From IMG/VR virus record IMGVR_UViG_3300021962_000190, positions 1 through 46,193 of that record: a stretch of 46,193 bases of DNA. One strand, given 5' to 3'. This document shows, one piece after another, positions 31,408-38,544 of the stretch. The notes beneath the pieces were generated by a model. It made no database searches and was not told the DNA's origin. It worked only from the letters and a program-made list of their open reading frames with translations. The translations under genes and the position numbers were made by a program. The DNA comes from a virus. Position 1 is the stretch's first letter, and each line of letters begins with the position of its first letter.

Positions 31408-31753
31408 AAGCTCTTTTGATAAAGAACTTGATTCTTTTAAGGCTGTTGTTTTAAAAGATGTGCGAAATGAGTCTACTGAAGAAGACAAACAGTATCTTCT
31501 TGAAAATTTAGATTTATGGCTATATTGTTTACAAACAACAAGAAGAGACGTTGAGTTTCAATTAAGTTCTCAAAAATCAAAAGATAAAATTTCTTACCAT
31601 GAACTTAAAGCTTCAAATCCTTCAGAGCAAGATATTATCGAATATAATAAGAAAAAAGACAAATGGAAAATGGGAGCAATTCGTTTTCTTTCTGCCATAG
31701 AAAAAAGAATGCTCTATGTAAAGATTCTTATAAAGGATAATAGCAATGCCTGA
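31388..31753 (+). CDS. Hypothetical helical protein, 121 aa
   Basis: ATG 31388 is preceded by AAAGGAG and preferred over an in-frame ATG at 31340 inside the glycosylase gene. The product is helical and charged (FQLSSQKSKDKISYHELK). It overlaps the next gene by eight bases. Confidence 0.6.
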   Translation: MTSIQTESSFDKELDSFKAVVLKDVRNESTEEDKQYLLENLDLWLYCLQTTRRDVEFQLSSQKSKDKISYHELKASNPSEQDIIEYNKKKDKWKMGAIRFLSAIEKRMLYVKILIKDNSNA

Positions 31754-32289
31754 TATTTTACGGATGTACTTTAAAATCAATTAGTTCTGTAGAAACTGAA
31801 TGGAATGAAGAAAAATCTTTTTTCTTTCATCAGTATATTAACAGTTATAAAGATTGGTTTGTTTACTCTTCTAAAACAATGAAAAAAGACGCTGCTTTAT
31901 TTTTAGCTGATCTTTTTTCTATGTCTCATGGAAGAATAAGTCATCCGGAAAAATCAGATTTTGATTTTTGGTCCATCGCCCCTATAAATGTATTTAGATA
32001 CAAATTAACAAAAGATTTTAATTATGATTTACTTTATTATCCTGCTGATTTTTATATTGTTGATGGGTATATAGTAGAGGGCGCTTATTGGTCTAATGGT
32101 TTTATTTATCAAGTTAGAAATGAAGATCTTAATAAAAACAATTACTTAAATGAAGTTTTAGAAATAAATCTTTTTATAGATAAAAAAACTAAAACTATTT
32201 ATGATTATCCACAACCTGATCTTTCTTTTGCTGATATAATAAATCAATACTGCCCTGGTAGCTCAGTGGATAGAGCAACGGACTTCTAA
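31746..32289 (+). CDS. Hypothetical protein requiring a +1 frameshift at CGG (31761); overlaps tRNA-Arg
   Basis: ATG 31746 has an AAAGGAT ribosome site and overlaps the preceding stop. After five codons (MPDIL) the zero frame meets CGG and then stops at TAG 31782. Reading C-GGA as Gly opens 180 codons to TAA 32289 (543 bases, divisible by three): MPDIL-G-CTLKSISS. Without recoding, initiation would have to occur at ATG 31879. The last 12 codons and the stop lie within tRNA-Arg. No family is recognised. Confidence 0.6.
31761..31764 (+). other. Putative +1 recoding site CGGA
   Basis: The ten-base context ATTTTACGGA (31755-31764) is identical to that of the kinase gene (35297-35306), and both sites lie at codon 6 or 7. 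The shared context argues for a functional signal. Confidence 0.6.
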
Positions 32290-32324
32290 TCCGCAGGTCG
32301 TAGGTTCGACTCCTACTCAGGGCG
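32252..32324 (+). tRNA. tRNA-Arg(UCU)
   Basis: Acceptor GCCCTGG pairs with TCAGGGC (32317-32323). The anticodon loop CTTCTAA gives UCU, which reads AGA/AGG, the preferred Arg codons here. The 3' end of the upstream protein gene runs into it and stops in its anticodon arm. Confidence 0.95.
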
Positions 32325-32333
32325 CATTTAATT

Positions 32334-32405
<72 letters not shown>

Positions 32406-32409
32406 CTCT

Positions 32410-32694
32410 ATGAAAAAATTAAATCCACATACACTAGTTGGAGGTCAACGTTTATCTAACGTTCATGACCCATCCAAATGCGTTGGTCAATATTGTACTA
32501 TTCATAATTTTTCAAATCACCATATGGTTAATTGGCCACAAAATTGGCGTATGGATCGAGGAATAATGGAGCGCATATGTCCTCATGGTATAGGTCATCC
32601 AGATCCAGATGATCCTAAATTTAAAAACGAATACGAAGCAGTTCATGGATGTGACGGCTGCTGCGAACGTCAACCGACTCCTATTCTCGGTTGA
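32410..32694 (+). CDS. Conserved phage metal-binding protein starting right after tRNA-Thr
   Basis: A 94-aa protein with the pattern CVGQYCTIHNFSNHHM (two Cys, several His), ICPHGIGHPDPDD and HGCDGCC. I recognise this arrangement as a recurrent small phage protein, presumably zinc-binding, without known function. The ATG lies four bases after the tRNA and has no separate ribosome site. Confidence 0.75.
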   Translation: MKKLNPHTLVGGQRLSNVHDPSKCVGQYCTIHNFSNHHMVNWPQNWRMDRGIMERICPHGIGHPDPDDPKFKNEYEAVHGCDGCCERQPTPILG

Positions 32695-32700
32695 ACAGGG

Positions 32701-32789
32701 GCTAATAAGCATTGAGAGTTAGCGAACCTTTCAGTTTCTTAGGTGGGACAATAGGCAAAATCTAAGATAGCTAACTTGTGCTCATTAGC
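32701..32789 (+). ncRNA. Structured RNA candidate C
   Basis: Three nested perfect stems occur: GCTAAT/ATTAGC (32701-32706 with 32784-32789), AGTTAGC/GCTAACT (32717-32723 with 32770-32776) and TCTTAG/CTAAGA (32737-32742 with 32762-32767). An additional GAG/CTC pairing sits next to the middle stem. It fills the gap before a long hairpin. Confidence 0.5.
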
Positions 32790-32798
32790 TCTGATTTT

Positions 32799-32847
32799 AG
32801 TGGAGTGTAGCACTTGCTCAAGGGTCTGCTAAGTGCTACACTCCACT
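32799..32847 (+). terminator. Long perfect hairpin between gene groups
   Basis: Seventeen bases at 32799-32815 (AGTGGAGTGTAGCACTT) pair perfectly with 32831-32847 around a 15-base loop. It looks like a terminator stem but is followed by TCTACCACTTTC rather than a U-run. It may be a processing or protection hairpin for the upstream structured RNA. Confidence 0.55.
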
Positions 32848-32871
32848 TCTACCACTTTCAGGAGAACCACA

Positions 32872-33192
32872 ATGAGAATAACTTATTCCGATAATCAAAC
32901 AGTCGCCTATACCGCTATAGACGACAGCGCTTTTATTAAAAAATTAACTTATAATTATCCTACTAAAATATTAGTTGTTGAATTTAATTCAAAATCTATT
33001 TGGGCTTATGCTGATATTTCTAAGAAATCTTTTGATGAAATTATAAAAGCTGAGTCTGTAGGATCTTACTTTAATAAAAATATTAGAAATAAAAAAAGAT
33101 CAGTTCAAATAGTTAAAGTAACAGACGATGGTCTTGTTCAAGTTTCTTCTCAAGATGCTCTCCTGCCTGTTAGAAAGTTAAAAATAAAATAA
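32872..33192 (+). CDS. KTSC-domain protein, 106 aa
   Basis: ATG 32872 follows an AGGAGA site; the in-frame upstream ATG lies in the hairpin region. The sequence YPTKILVVEFNSKSIWAYADI...FDEIIKAESVGSYFNKNI fits the KTSC domain, a small fold common in phage and bacterial proteins and thought to bind nucleic acids. Its function here is unknown. Confidence 0.75.
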   Translation: MRITYSDNQTVAYTAIDDSAFIKKLTYNYPTKILVVEFNSKSIWAYADISKKSFDEIIKAESVGSYFNKNIRNKKRSVQIVKVTDDGLVQVSSQDALLPVRKLKIK

Positions 33193-33377
33193 TGGGCAAA
33201 CGAAAAAAGCACAAAAAACGAAGTTATTATAACGACTACTATAATTATGATAATTATAATTATGTTAGTTGGTATTCTCAATCAGCTTCACATAAAGACA
33301 TAGACGCTATAGCGATTAAAGTATTTGGATCTTTATTATCTTCTAACTTTAAAACATCGCATAGCGATCCTGCATAG
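33192..33377 (+). CDS. Tyrosine-rich small basic protein, 61 aa
   Basis: It opens with GKRKKHKKRSYYNDYYNYDN, a basic segment followed by a Tyr/Asn-rich low-complexity stretch. A short helical end follows. It overlaps the KTSC gene by one base. Function is unknown. Confidence 0.5.
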   Translation: MGKRKKHKKRSYYNDYYNYDNYNYVSWYSQSASHKDIDAIAIKVFGSLLSSNFKTSHSDPA

Positions 33378-33379
33378 TG

Positions 33380-33385
33380 TATAAT
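33380..33385 (+). promoter_or_regulatory. -10 element giving a near-leaderless transcript
   Basis: TATAAT at 33380-33385 predicts a transcription start near 33392, two bases before ATG 33394. There is no ribosome site before this ATG, consistent with leaderless translation, which is common in actinobacteria. Confidence 0.5.
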
Positions 33386-33393
33386 ATATATCT

Positions 33394-34014
33394 ATGACTA
33401 CAATAGTTGCGATACAAGGAGATGACTTTGCCGTAGTAGGCTATGATTCTAGAATATCGTCTATGGATAGTTCTGGTTATGTTTCTCAAGTTTTTACTCT
33501 TGGAGAAAGCTGTGCAAAAGTTGCTACCAATGGAAAATATATACTTGGAGCAGCTGGAGATGTTAGAGCAATAAATATTCTTCATCACGTTTTTCAACCA
33601 CCAGCCCCTGCAGCTGGATTAAAAGGAACTAAATTAGATAAGTTTTTTACTAACAATTTTATTCCTGCTTTGAGAGATTGTTTTGAAAAACAAGGTTATG
33701 CTGCTCCAGATACTGATGAAAAGCAGCATATAGCTGAACAGGGTTCTACTGTTATGGTAGTTGTAAATGGCACCATTTATATTGTTGATGGCGATTATTC
33801 TTGGGCTTCTGATGTTAGTGGAATCTATGCTCTTGGCACTGGTGCTCCTTATGCTTTAGGCGCTTTACATATGAATAAAACTTCTTCTCAAAAAAAGACC
33901 TTAGGAATTCACACTGCAAAAACTCTTGTTTTGAAAGCTCTTTCTGTAGCTGGCAAATTTGATCCACATACTGGATCTCCTTTTAAAACAATTGTTCAAG
34001 ATTATAATAAATAA
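33394..34014 (+). CDS. HslV/proteasome-beta-like Ntn-hydrolase peptidase
   Basis: The 206-aa product starts MTTIVAIQGDDFAVVGYDSR, as in HslV and proteasome beta chains, with Thr2 as the candidate N-terminal nucleophile after Met removal. Later segments VATNGKYILGAAGD and YALGTGAPYALGALH match the family's glycine turns, and a helix KTLVLKALSVAGKFD follows as in HslV. It probably forms a ring-shaped peptidase that depends on an AAA+ unfoldase. No hslU lies next to it; the AAA+ protein at 22749 or a host ATPase is the possible partner. It is likely transcribed from its own near-leaderless promoter. Confidence 0.82.
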   Translation: MTTIVAIQGDDFAVVGYDSRISSMDSSGYVSQVFTLGESCAKVATNGKYILGAAGDVRAINILHHVFQPPAPAAGLKGTKLDKFFTNNFIPALRDCFEKQGYAAPDTDEKQHIAEQGSTVMVVVNGTIYIVDGDYSWASDVSGIYALGTGAPYALGALHMNKTSSQKKTLGIHTAKTLVLKALSVAGKFDPHTGSPFKTIVQDYNK

Positions 34015-34057
34015 CTCTATTTTTTTTACTAAAGACCACACCTAGTAAGGAACTATT

Positions 34058-34690
34058 ATGGTTGAACATACTTTTCTTGACCCTGCTCCAAAATTAAGCG
34101 ATGCTTACTTAAATGATTGGTTCAAGAAAGAATACCAGCATATGTCTGATTTATACTGTGATGGAGATATCTTTAGATTATCTCAAGTAAAAGACAAAGC
34201 TTTTTATTTATCTGAATATATGCGAGCTTTGTACGTTCTTCAGCTTCATGGTTTTTCTGAACTTCCAAAATATTCTATTGCACCTCATGTTGCTAGAGAT
34301 GTATTAATAAATTATAAAAAAGTATCAGAAGATAAAATCAAAGATCCAGATTTTAAGATTTCCTCAGTTATTTCTGGTAAAGATAAATCAGGAAAACGTA
34401 AAGATAAATATGAAGAAGTCACTCAATGGTGCAAGCAGAATGCTGGAAAAAAGGTAAAAGTCAAAGATGTTGCAGAGTTAGTTGGTTGGTCTTATCCTAC
34501 TGCTAATAATTTTGTTCAATCCAGAGTTGATCTATTTGTCAAATTTTCTCATGGAGTGTATACTCTTAGAAATCCAGACGATGATCGTGCTAAGGATAAG
34601 CAGGTAAGTGTTGTTAAAGAAAAAAATATTGTTGTTGAAAGAAAAGCTAAACGAAATGCGCCAACAAAAGGACGTCCCAAAAAAGTGTAA
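34058..34690 (+). CDS. Winged-helix-like DNA-binding protein with AT-hook-like tail, 210 aa
   Basis: A helical N-terminal half precedes a segment VTQWCKQNAGKKVKVKDVAELVGWSYPTANNFV with a helix-turn-helix layout and a wing-like VKFSHGVYTL. The very basic end contains TKGRPKKV, similar to an AT-hook. It probably binds DNA as a regulator or nucleoid-type protein. Its 3' end overlaps the next gene in another frame. Confidence 0.65.
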   Translation: MVEHTFLDPAPKLSDAYLNDWFKKEYQHMSDLYCDGDIFRLSQVKDKAFYLSEYMRALYVLQLHGFSELPKYSIAPHVARDVLINYKKVSEDKIKDPDFKISSVISGKDKSGKRKDKYEEVTQWCKQNAGKKVKVKDVAELVGWSYPTANNFVQSRVDLFVKFSHGVYTLRNPDDDRAKDKQVSVVKEKNIVVERKAKRNAPTKGRPKKV

Positions 34691-34829
34691 CGTTTGCGGA
34701 GTAGTATCTACAAACGTTAGAAAAGTTGGAAAATCTTATGCCTATAATACTGATAAAAATCTTTTAGACAAGTATATGTGCTTTGAATGCACATATGAAG
34801 TATGGCTTCAGAAAGGCATTAATAAATGA
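34656..34829 (+). CDS. Small zinc-ribbon protein, 57 aa
   Basis: CNVCGVV and CFECTYE form two CxxC knuckles of a zinc ribbon. ATG 34656 is preferred to the in-frame ATG at 34608 because it leaves only the ribbon. It overlaps the preceding gene by 35 bases and the next by four. Confidence 0.55.
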   Translation: MRQQKDVPKKCNVCGVVSTNVRKVGKSYAYNTDKNLLDKYMCFECTYEVWLQKGINK

Positions 34830-34930
34830 AATTTACTAAAGAGTCATTTAAAAACGCAGTTATAAACATAGCTTATGTAATTAAAGTTTTGTTTATGTTT
34901 ATATTTATAATAGCTAATCCATCAATTTAA
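34826..34930 (+). CDS. Tiny membrane protein, 34 aa
   Basis: An ATGA overlap couples it to the previous gene. Residues 12-31 are a hydrophobic span (VINIAYVIKVLFMFIFIIA-like, read from the codons). It is too short for certainty. Confidence 0.4.
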   Translation: MKFTKESFKNAVINIAYVIKVLFMFIFIIANPSI

Positions 34931-34938
34931 GGAGCTTT

Positions 34939-35190
34939 ATGCCTTATATAGAACCAATACGAAGAACCGAAATCTTATTTCAAGGTTCTAGACCAGTTAC
35001 TTCTGGTGAACTTAATTATTTAATTACATGTCTTGTAGATGAGTATATTGCTCAACACGGTAAAAAATATAGCATTATAAATGAAGCAATTGGTGTTTTG
35101 GAATGTGCTAAACTAGAACTATACAGAAGAATAGCTTCTCCTTATGAAGATTCTAAGATGGAACAAAATGGCGACGTTTATACTGTATGA
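34939..35190 (+). CDS. Hypothetical phage protein, 83 aa
   Basis: A helical protein with SGELNYLITCLVDEYIAQHG and AIGVLECAKLELYRRIASPYED. This arrangement resembles a small phage protein family commonly placed near replication genes. An AAGGAG site precedes the start. It overlaps the next tiny gene. Confidence 0.6.
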   Translation: MPYIEPIRRTEILFQGSRPVTSGELNYLITCLVDEYIAQHGKKYSIINEAIGVLECAKLELYRRIASPYEDSKMEQNGDVYTV

Positions 35191-35288
35191 AAGAATATTT
35201 TAACTTTGAACCAAAAGCAGACAAAATTTTTATGATTACAGTTCTGTGTTTGTTGTCAATATCTTTAGTGTTAGGAATTATATTATGA
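35187..35288 (+). CDS. Tiny membrane protein, 33 aa
   Basis: ATGA overlaps both neighbours. The second half is one hydrophobic span (MITVLCLLSISLVLGIIL-like). It directly precedes the frameshifted kinase gene, whose ATG overlaps its stop. Confidence 0.4.
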   Translation: MKEYFNFEPKADKIFMITVLCLLSISLVLGIIL

Positions 35289-36035
35289 TACTTTTAATTT
35301 TACGGACTTCCTGGTTCTGGTAAAACTACTTTAGCTAAGGAAATTGCATCTAATTGCAATTTTGTACATTTAAACGCTGACGAAGTAAGATCAGATTTAA
35401 ATTCTGATTTAGGTTTTACTTTAAAAGATAGAATTGAACAAGCAAGAAGAATGGGCGCTCTTGCTAGACTGCTCAACAATCAAGGTTATTCAGTTGTTGT
35501 TGATTTTGTTTGTCCAACTGAAGATACTAGATCTGCTTTTGGACACGCTGATAAAATCATATGGATGTCTAGAATTAATAAAGGAAGATTTGAAGACACC
35601 AATATTCTTTGGCAAGACCCAATTGAATATGATTTAAAAATAAATGATAGATTAACTGTTGAACAAGAACTTGATTATGTAATATATAAATTTGGCTTAT
35701 TTAATTGGAAAGAACCAACTACTCTTATGTTAGGTAGATATCAGCCTTGGCATGAGGGGCATTCTGCTTTGTACCGTGAAGGTCATTTAAGAACTTCTCA
35801 AGTTGTTATAGGAGTAAGAGATACTTATCTTACTTCAGAAAAAGATCCACTTACTTTTGATCAAGTTAAAGATAATATCTTATCTTCTGAAAATAACTCT
35901 TTTATTATCAAAATGCCCAATATCACCAATATCATTTACGGCAGAGATGTTGGTTATAAAATAGAAAAGATTGATTTATCTCCTGAGATTGAAAGTATCT
36001 CTGCCACTCAAAAAAGAAAAGAGCTTGGAATATGA
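35285..36035 (+). CDS. Kinase-nucleotidyltransferase fusion requiring a +1 frameshift at CGG (35303)
   Basis: ATG 35285 overlaps the previous stop. Six codons (MILLIL) lead to CGG; the zero frame stops at 35321. Reading C-GGA as Gly yields MILLIL-GLPGSGKTTLAKE, a textbook hydrophobic strand plus P-loop whose first glycine is the recoded residue. The whole product is 249 aa (750 bases, divisible by three). The N-terminal domain resembles APS-kinase-type P-loop kinases. The C-terminal domain has GRYQPWHEGH and SISATQKRKEL, the HxGH and ISxTxxR signatures of nucleotidyltransferases. The pairing recalls NadR- or CysC-type enzymes, but the substrate is unknown. Confidence 0.8.
35303..35306 (+). 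other. Putative +1 recoding site CGGA within a P-loop
   Basis: TTA CGG ACT TCC TGG TTC TGG TAA becomes TTA C-GGA CTT CCT GGT TCT GGT AAA. The restored GLPGSGK motif shows that the frame change is biologically required. Confidence 0.75.
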
Positions 36036-36277
36036 CAACTCAAAACAATTGTGCAAATTGTGCTTTTGGATATAAACCAAAAGACTATACTCCTTTTTAT
36101 GAATGCCACAGATATCCTCCGGTTAGGGTAGAGATGCCAGTTCATCCTGGTTCTGCTAGATGGGATTTTCCAGTCGTGGATGCTGATAATTTCTGTGGAG
36201 AATATATCAGCGAAGCTTTATGGAAAGCAAAAAACTCTACTCCTTGGGTAAAATCTAATGAAGAGGTTTATTTGTGA
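36032..36277 (+). CDS. Small cysteine-rich phage protein, 81 aa
   Basis: NCANCAFG, YECHRYPP and DNFCGEY place four cysteines and a histidine in a pattern typical of small phage zinc proteins. It overlaps the kinase-fusion stop (ATGA). Function is unknown. Confidence 0.65.
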   Translation: MTTQNNCANCAFGYKPKDYTPFYECHRYPPVRVEMPVHPGSARWDFPVVDADNFCGEYISEALWKAKNSTPWVKSNEEVYL

Positions 36278-36438
36278 ATAAAATAGAAATACAAAAAAGA
36301 CTAAAACAAAGAATAAATGAAGCTAGAAAAAGTCAATCTATTGCAGAAGCTGATGGTAATTCTGACTATTATTACTGGGAAGGCTATGTGACTGCATTAG
36401 ACTTTATAGACGATCTTTTGATACTTTTGGAGGATTAA
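36274..36438 (+). CDS. Hypothetical helical protein, 54 aa (GTG start)
   Basis: GTGA overlaps the preceding stop and GAAGAGG lies just upstream. The product is a charged helix (IEIQKRLKQRINEARKSQ) followed by YYYWEGYVTALDFIDDLL. Function is unknown. Confidence 0.5.
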   Translation: MNKIEIQKRLKQRINEARKSQSIAEADGNSDYYYWEGYVTALDFIDDLLILLED

Positions 36439-36439
36439 A

Positions 36440-36706
36440 GTGAATATTGATTTAATATGCCCTAGATGTGAGCATCTTATACCCAATGATGAAACACCTG
36501 GCGCTTATCCAGGAGCAATTTCTCGGGTAGATAATAAAACAGAAATTTGTTCTAAATGTGGAACAGATGAAGCTATGGAAAATTTTTTTGGAGATGGATT
36601 AACTCCAATTCATAAGTGGCCAATAGTTTCTTATGAAGATATTACCAATGAACTTCATAATGATATTTCAGTTAAATTAAAGGAGTACAATGAACGTACT
36701 TCCTGA
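36440..36706 (+). CDS. Conserved phage zinc-ribbon protein, 88 aa (GTG start)
   Basis: CPRCEHLIP and ICSKCGTDEAM form two CxxC knuckles around PGAYPGAISR, a pattern seen in many phage proteins of unknown role (PGA-SR...EICS-CG--EA). TTGGAGG sits just upstream of the GTG. Confidence 0.72.
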   Translation: MNIDLICPRCEHLIPNDETPGAYPGAISRVDNKTEICSKCGTDEAMENFFGDGLTPIHKWPIVSYEDITNELHNDISVKLKEYNERTS

Positions 36707-37082
36707 TTGGGGTGAAAACTCTTTTAACTCAACTGAACAAAAAACTAATAATGTTTATTATCAGCCGTCTTTGTTTGACGAAAATCTTGATTCCGATCAA
36801 TCAGTCCAGACCATTACTGATTTGATGAAGCAGTTTTTGAATAAAATCCAAGAAATGCAGTTATCAAATTTATCTGGTTTGGAATTAGAAAAAGCTGAAA
36901 AAAAATTAAGTGATTATATTAATCAAAATTCTGAACTAAAAACAGAACTTATCAAACAAGTTCTGTTTTATGACAAAGATGGCCCCATACCTTTTCCTAA
37001 AATTTCTAAGCCACCAATCAATCTAAATGAACATCTGTCAAAATATAAAGACAATGGTATAGATATAGAAGAACCTTTTTGA
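36690..37082 (+). CDS. Hypothetical protein, 130 aa
   Basis: A helical central part (FLNKIQEMQLSNLSGLELEKAEKKL-like coiled coil) and a proline-rich end. An AAAGGAG site is within the preceding gene. It overlaps that gene by 17 bases. No family is recognised. Confidence 0.6.
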   Translation: MNVLPDWGENSFNSTEQKTNNVYYQPSLFDENLDSDQSVQTITDLMKQFLNKIQEMQLSNLSGLELEKAEKKLSDYINQNSELKTELIKQVLFYDKDGPIPFPKISKPPINLNEHLSKYKDNGIDIEEPF

Positions 37083-37088
37083 TATAAT
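37083..37088 (+). promoter_or_regulatory. -10 element predicting a leaderless transcript
   Basis: TATAAT at 37083-37088 predicts transcription starting at 37095, exactly the A of the ATG. This is the same layout as at 33380. No ribosome site lies before the ATG. Confidence 0.5.
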
Positions 37089-37094
37089 GTGATT

Positions 37095-37352
37095 ATGGAT
37101 AAACTTTTAGAAGCTAAAATACATAATGTCATGTCAGAGCTTGCTAACGAAGCAGACAAATCTATACATGACCCTTCTATTGTTTATGTACTTATGCACC
37201 ATGCTGTAAATATTTTTAGATTGACTTTAACACATATAGGTTACCTTGAGTCTAAACTAGATTCTACCATAGAATCAAACAAATTATTAACTCAAAATAT
37301 TGAAAACCTTGTTGCAGAAATTCAAAGATTATCACAGATAGCAAAGTATTAA
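37095..37352 (+). CDS. Hypothetical helical protein, 85 aa
   Basis: A helical protein with a C-terminal coiled coil (LTQNIENLVAEIQRLSQIA). ATG 37095 is preferred over GTG 37089 because it coincides with the predicted transcript start. Function is unknown. Confidence 0.55.
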   Translation: MDKLLEAKIHNVMSELANEADKSIHDPSIVYVLMHHAVNIFRLTLTHIGYLESKLDSTIESNKLLTQNIENLVAEIQRLSQIAKY

Positions 37353-37353
37353 C

Positions 37354-37452
37354 ATGAATGTACACGGAAAAAATAAACCATCATGTGATTGTGAATGGGA
37401 AAAAATTAAAAGAGATTTAAAGTGCAACGACCAAGAAGAGGATGATGATTGA
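37354..37452 (+). CDS. Tiny acidic protein with CxC motif, 32 aa
   Basis: The frame SCDCEWEKIKRDLKCNDQEEDDD has three cysteines and an acidic end. It overlaps the next start (TGATG). It is a plausible small gene, of unknown role. Confidence 0.4.
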   Translation: MNVHGKNKPSCDCEWEKIKRDLKCNDQEEDDD

Positions 37453-37865
37453 TGAAAATTGCCTACGCCATAAATAACCTAGCGTCTGCTATTAATAATC
37501 TAGCAGATACTTTAAAAAGTAAAAATAGTTTAAATGTTAAACCTTATTATAAGCCTACTGATACTACCATATATAAAGCTTTTGGAGCTGAACCACCTAA
37601 GTCTAAAACTTCAAATCCAACACAGTACAGTACTTCTTCTATAACCTATACTACTCCTAAAGATTTTGTTACTATATTAAAATCAGAGCATGTCGTTATT
37701 GGCAATCTTTATAAAGCTTTAACTTCTAATGATCCTCAAAAAGATCAAAACGATAAAGTAATGCTTGATATTAAAGATAGATGGCCAAAGCTTTATTATG
37801 CTCTTATTGATATAATATCTGCAAAAACTTTTTCAATTTATAAGGGATTTTCTAAAAGTGAATGA
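37452..37865 (+). CDS. Hypothetical protein, 137 aa
   Basis: The N-terminus is helical with a repeat (AINNLASAINNLADTL), suggesting a coiled coil. A Thr/Ser-rich linker and a helical C-terminus follow. ATG 37452 overlaps the previous stop and is preferred to the TTG three bases earlier. Confidence 0.6.
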   Translation: MKIAYAINNLASAINNLADTLKSKNSLNVKPYYKPTDTTIYKAFGAEPPKSKTSNPTQYSTSSITYTTPKDFVTILKSEHVVIGNLYKALTSNDPQKDQNDKVMLDIKDRWPKLYYALIDIISAKTFSIYKGFSKSE

Positions 37866-37950
37866 AGAAATAGACGACGATTATATCTTAACTTTTGAAG
37901 ACGAGCAGGGTAATCCTTGGTCTTCTTATGAAGGCTATAACCTGGATTAA
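37858..37950 (+). CDS. Tiny acidic protein, 30 aa (GTG start)
   Basis: Overlaps the preceding gene by eight bases. The product is acidic (NEEIDDDYILTFEDEQG). A weakly supported small gene. Confidence 0.35.
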   Translation: MNEEIDDDYILTFEDEQGNPWSSYEGYNLD

Positions 37951-37952
37951 TT

Positions 37953-38051
37953 ATGTATCCTATCCTTTTCGTCCATTCTATTGTTTGTGCAGTTATAGGT
38001 TGGAACTTAAAAGGAATTTATGAAGAAATTAAACAAAATAAAGACAACTAA
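37953..38051 (+). CDS. Tiny membrane-anchored protein, 32 aa
   Basis: A hydrophobic start (YPILFVHSIVCAVIGW) is followed by a charged tail. It overlaps the next gene by 32 bases. A weakly supported small gene. Confidence 0.35.
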   Translation: MYPILFVHSIVCAVIGWNLKGIYEEIKQNKDN

Positions 38052-38229
38052 AGAAGCTAAAGAAAAGCTTACCAGAACTTGGGGTACAGAAGTTATTTTA
38101 GTTTGTTCTTGTAGGGAATGGCCTGGACATTCCATGTGGGGACAGTATGCTCCTCCTTCTTGTCCCTTATGCAAAACTAAATGTGAAGTAGTTGTAGAAG
38201 ATTGGTTGGTTGTAGAAGATGGATTTTGA
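38020..38229 (+). CDS. Small cysteine-rich protein, 69 aa
   Basis: A basic start (KKLNKIKTTKEAKEKL) is followed by CSCREW, CPLC and KC, a likely zinc site. AAAGGAA precedes the ATG. It overlaps the next gene by 11 bases. Confidence 0.55.
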   Translation: MKKLNKIKTTKEAKEKLTRTWGTEVILVCSCREWPGHSMWGQYAPPSCPLCKTKCEVVVEDWLVVEDGF

Positions 38230-38431
38230 GGCAATGCGTGGAGCTTATTTAAGAGCATTAAATTATAATGTTCTTGAATTTAAATTGCATCAGTGCAACT
38301 CTTGTGGAGTTGATAATGATAATATTGGCGAATATGTAATTGTAGAATCTTCTTCTACTAGAATAAAAATATGGAACTGCCAAAGGTGTCTAGATGATCA
38401 AGAAAAAGAAAGACAGAAAATTCTTATTTAG
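38219..38431 (+). CDS. Zinc-ribbon-like protein, 70 aa
   Basis: CNSCGVD and CQRCLDD form a two-knuckle ribbon. It overlaps both neighbours. Function is unknown. Confidence 0.55.
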   Translation: MDFEAMRGAYLRALNYNVLEFKLHQCNSCGVDNDNIGEYVIVESSSTRIKIWNCQRCLDDQEKERQKILI

Positions 38432-38543
38432 CAGAGCTTGGTCTCAAGAAGATAAACAACGTTTTTCTGATAGAAATTTTTTAAAGTCTAAAACTATACC
38501 TTCTAAGAAAAAGTCTCCTCCAGAAAAATCAGAATGGGATTAA
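38394..38543 (+). CDS. Small very basic protein, 49 aa
   Basis: The frame opens IKKKKDRKFLFSRAW and ends with KKKSPPEKSEWD. It overlaps the zinc-ribbon gene by 38 bases and ends one base before the next gene. Probably a nucleic-acid-contacting peptide. Confidence 0.4.
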   Translation: MIKKKKDRKFLFSRAWSQEDKQRFSDRNFLKSKTIPSKKKSPPEKSEWD

Positions 38544-38544
38544 T

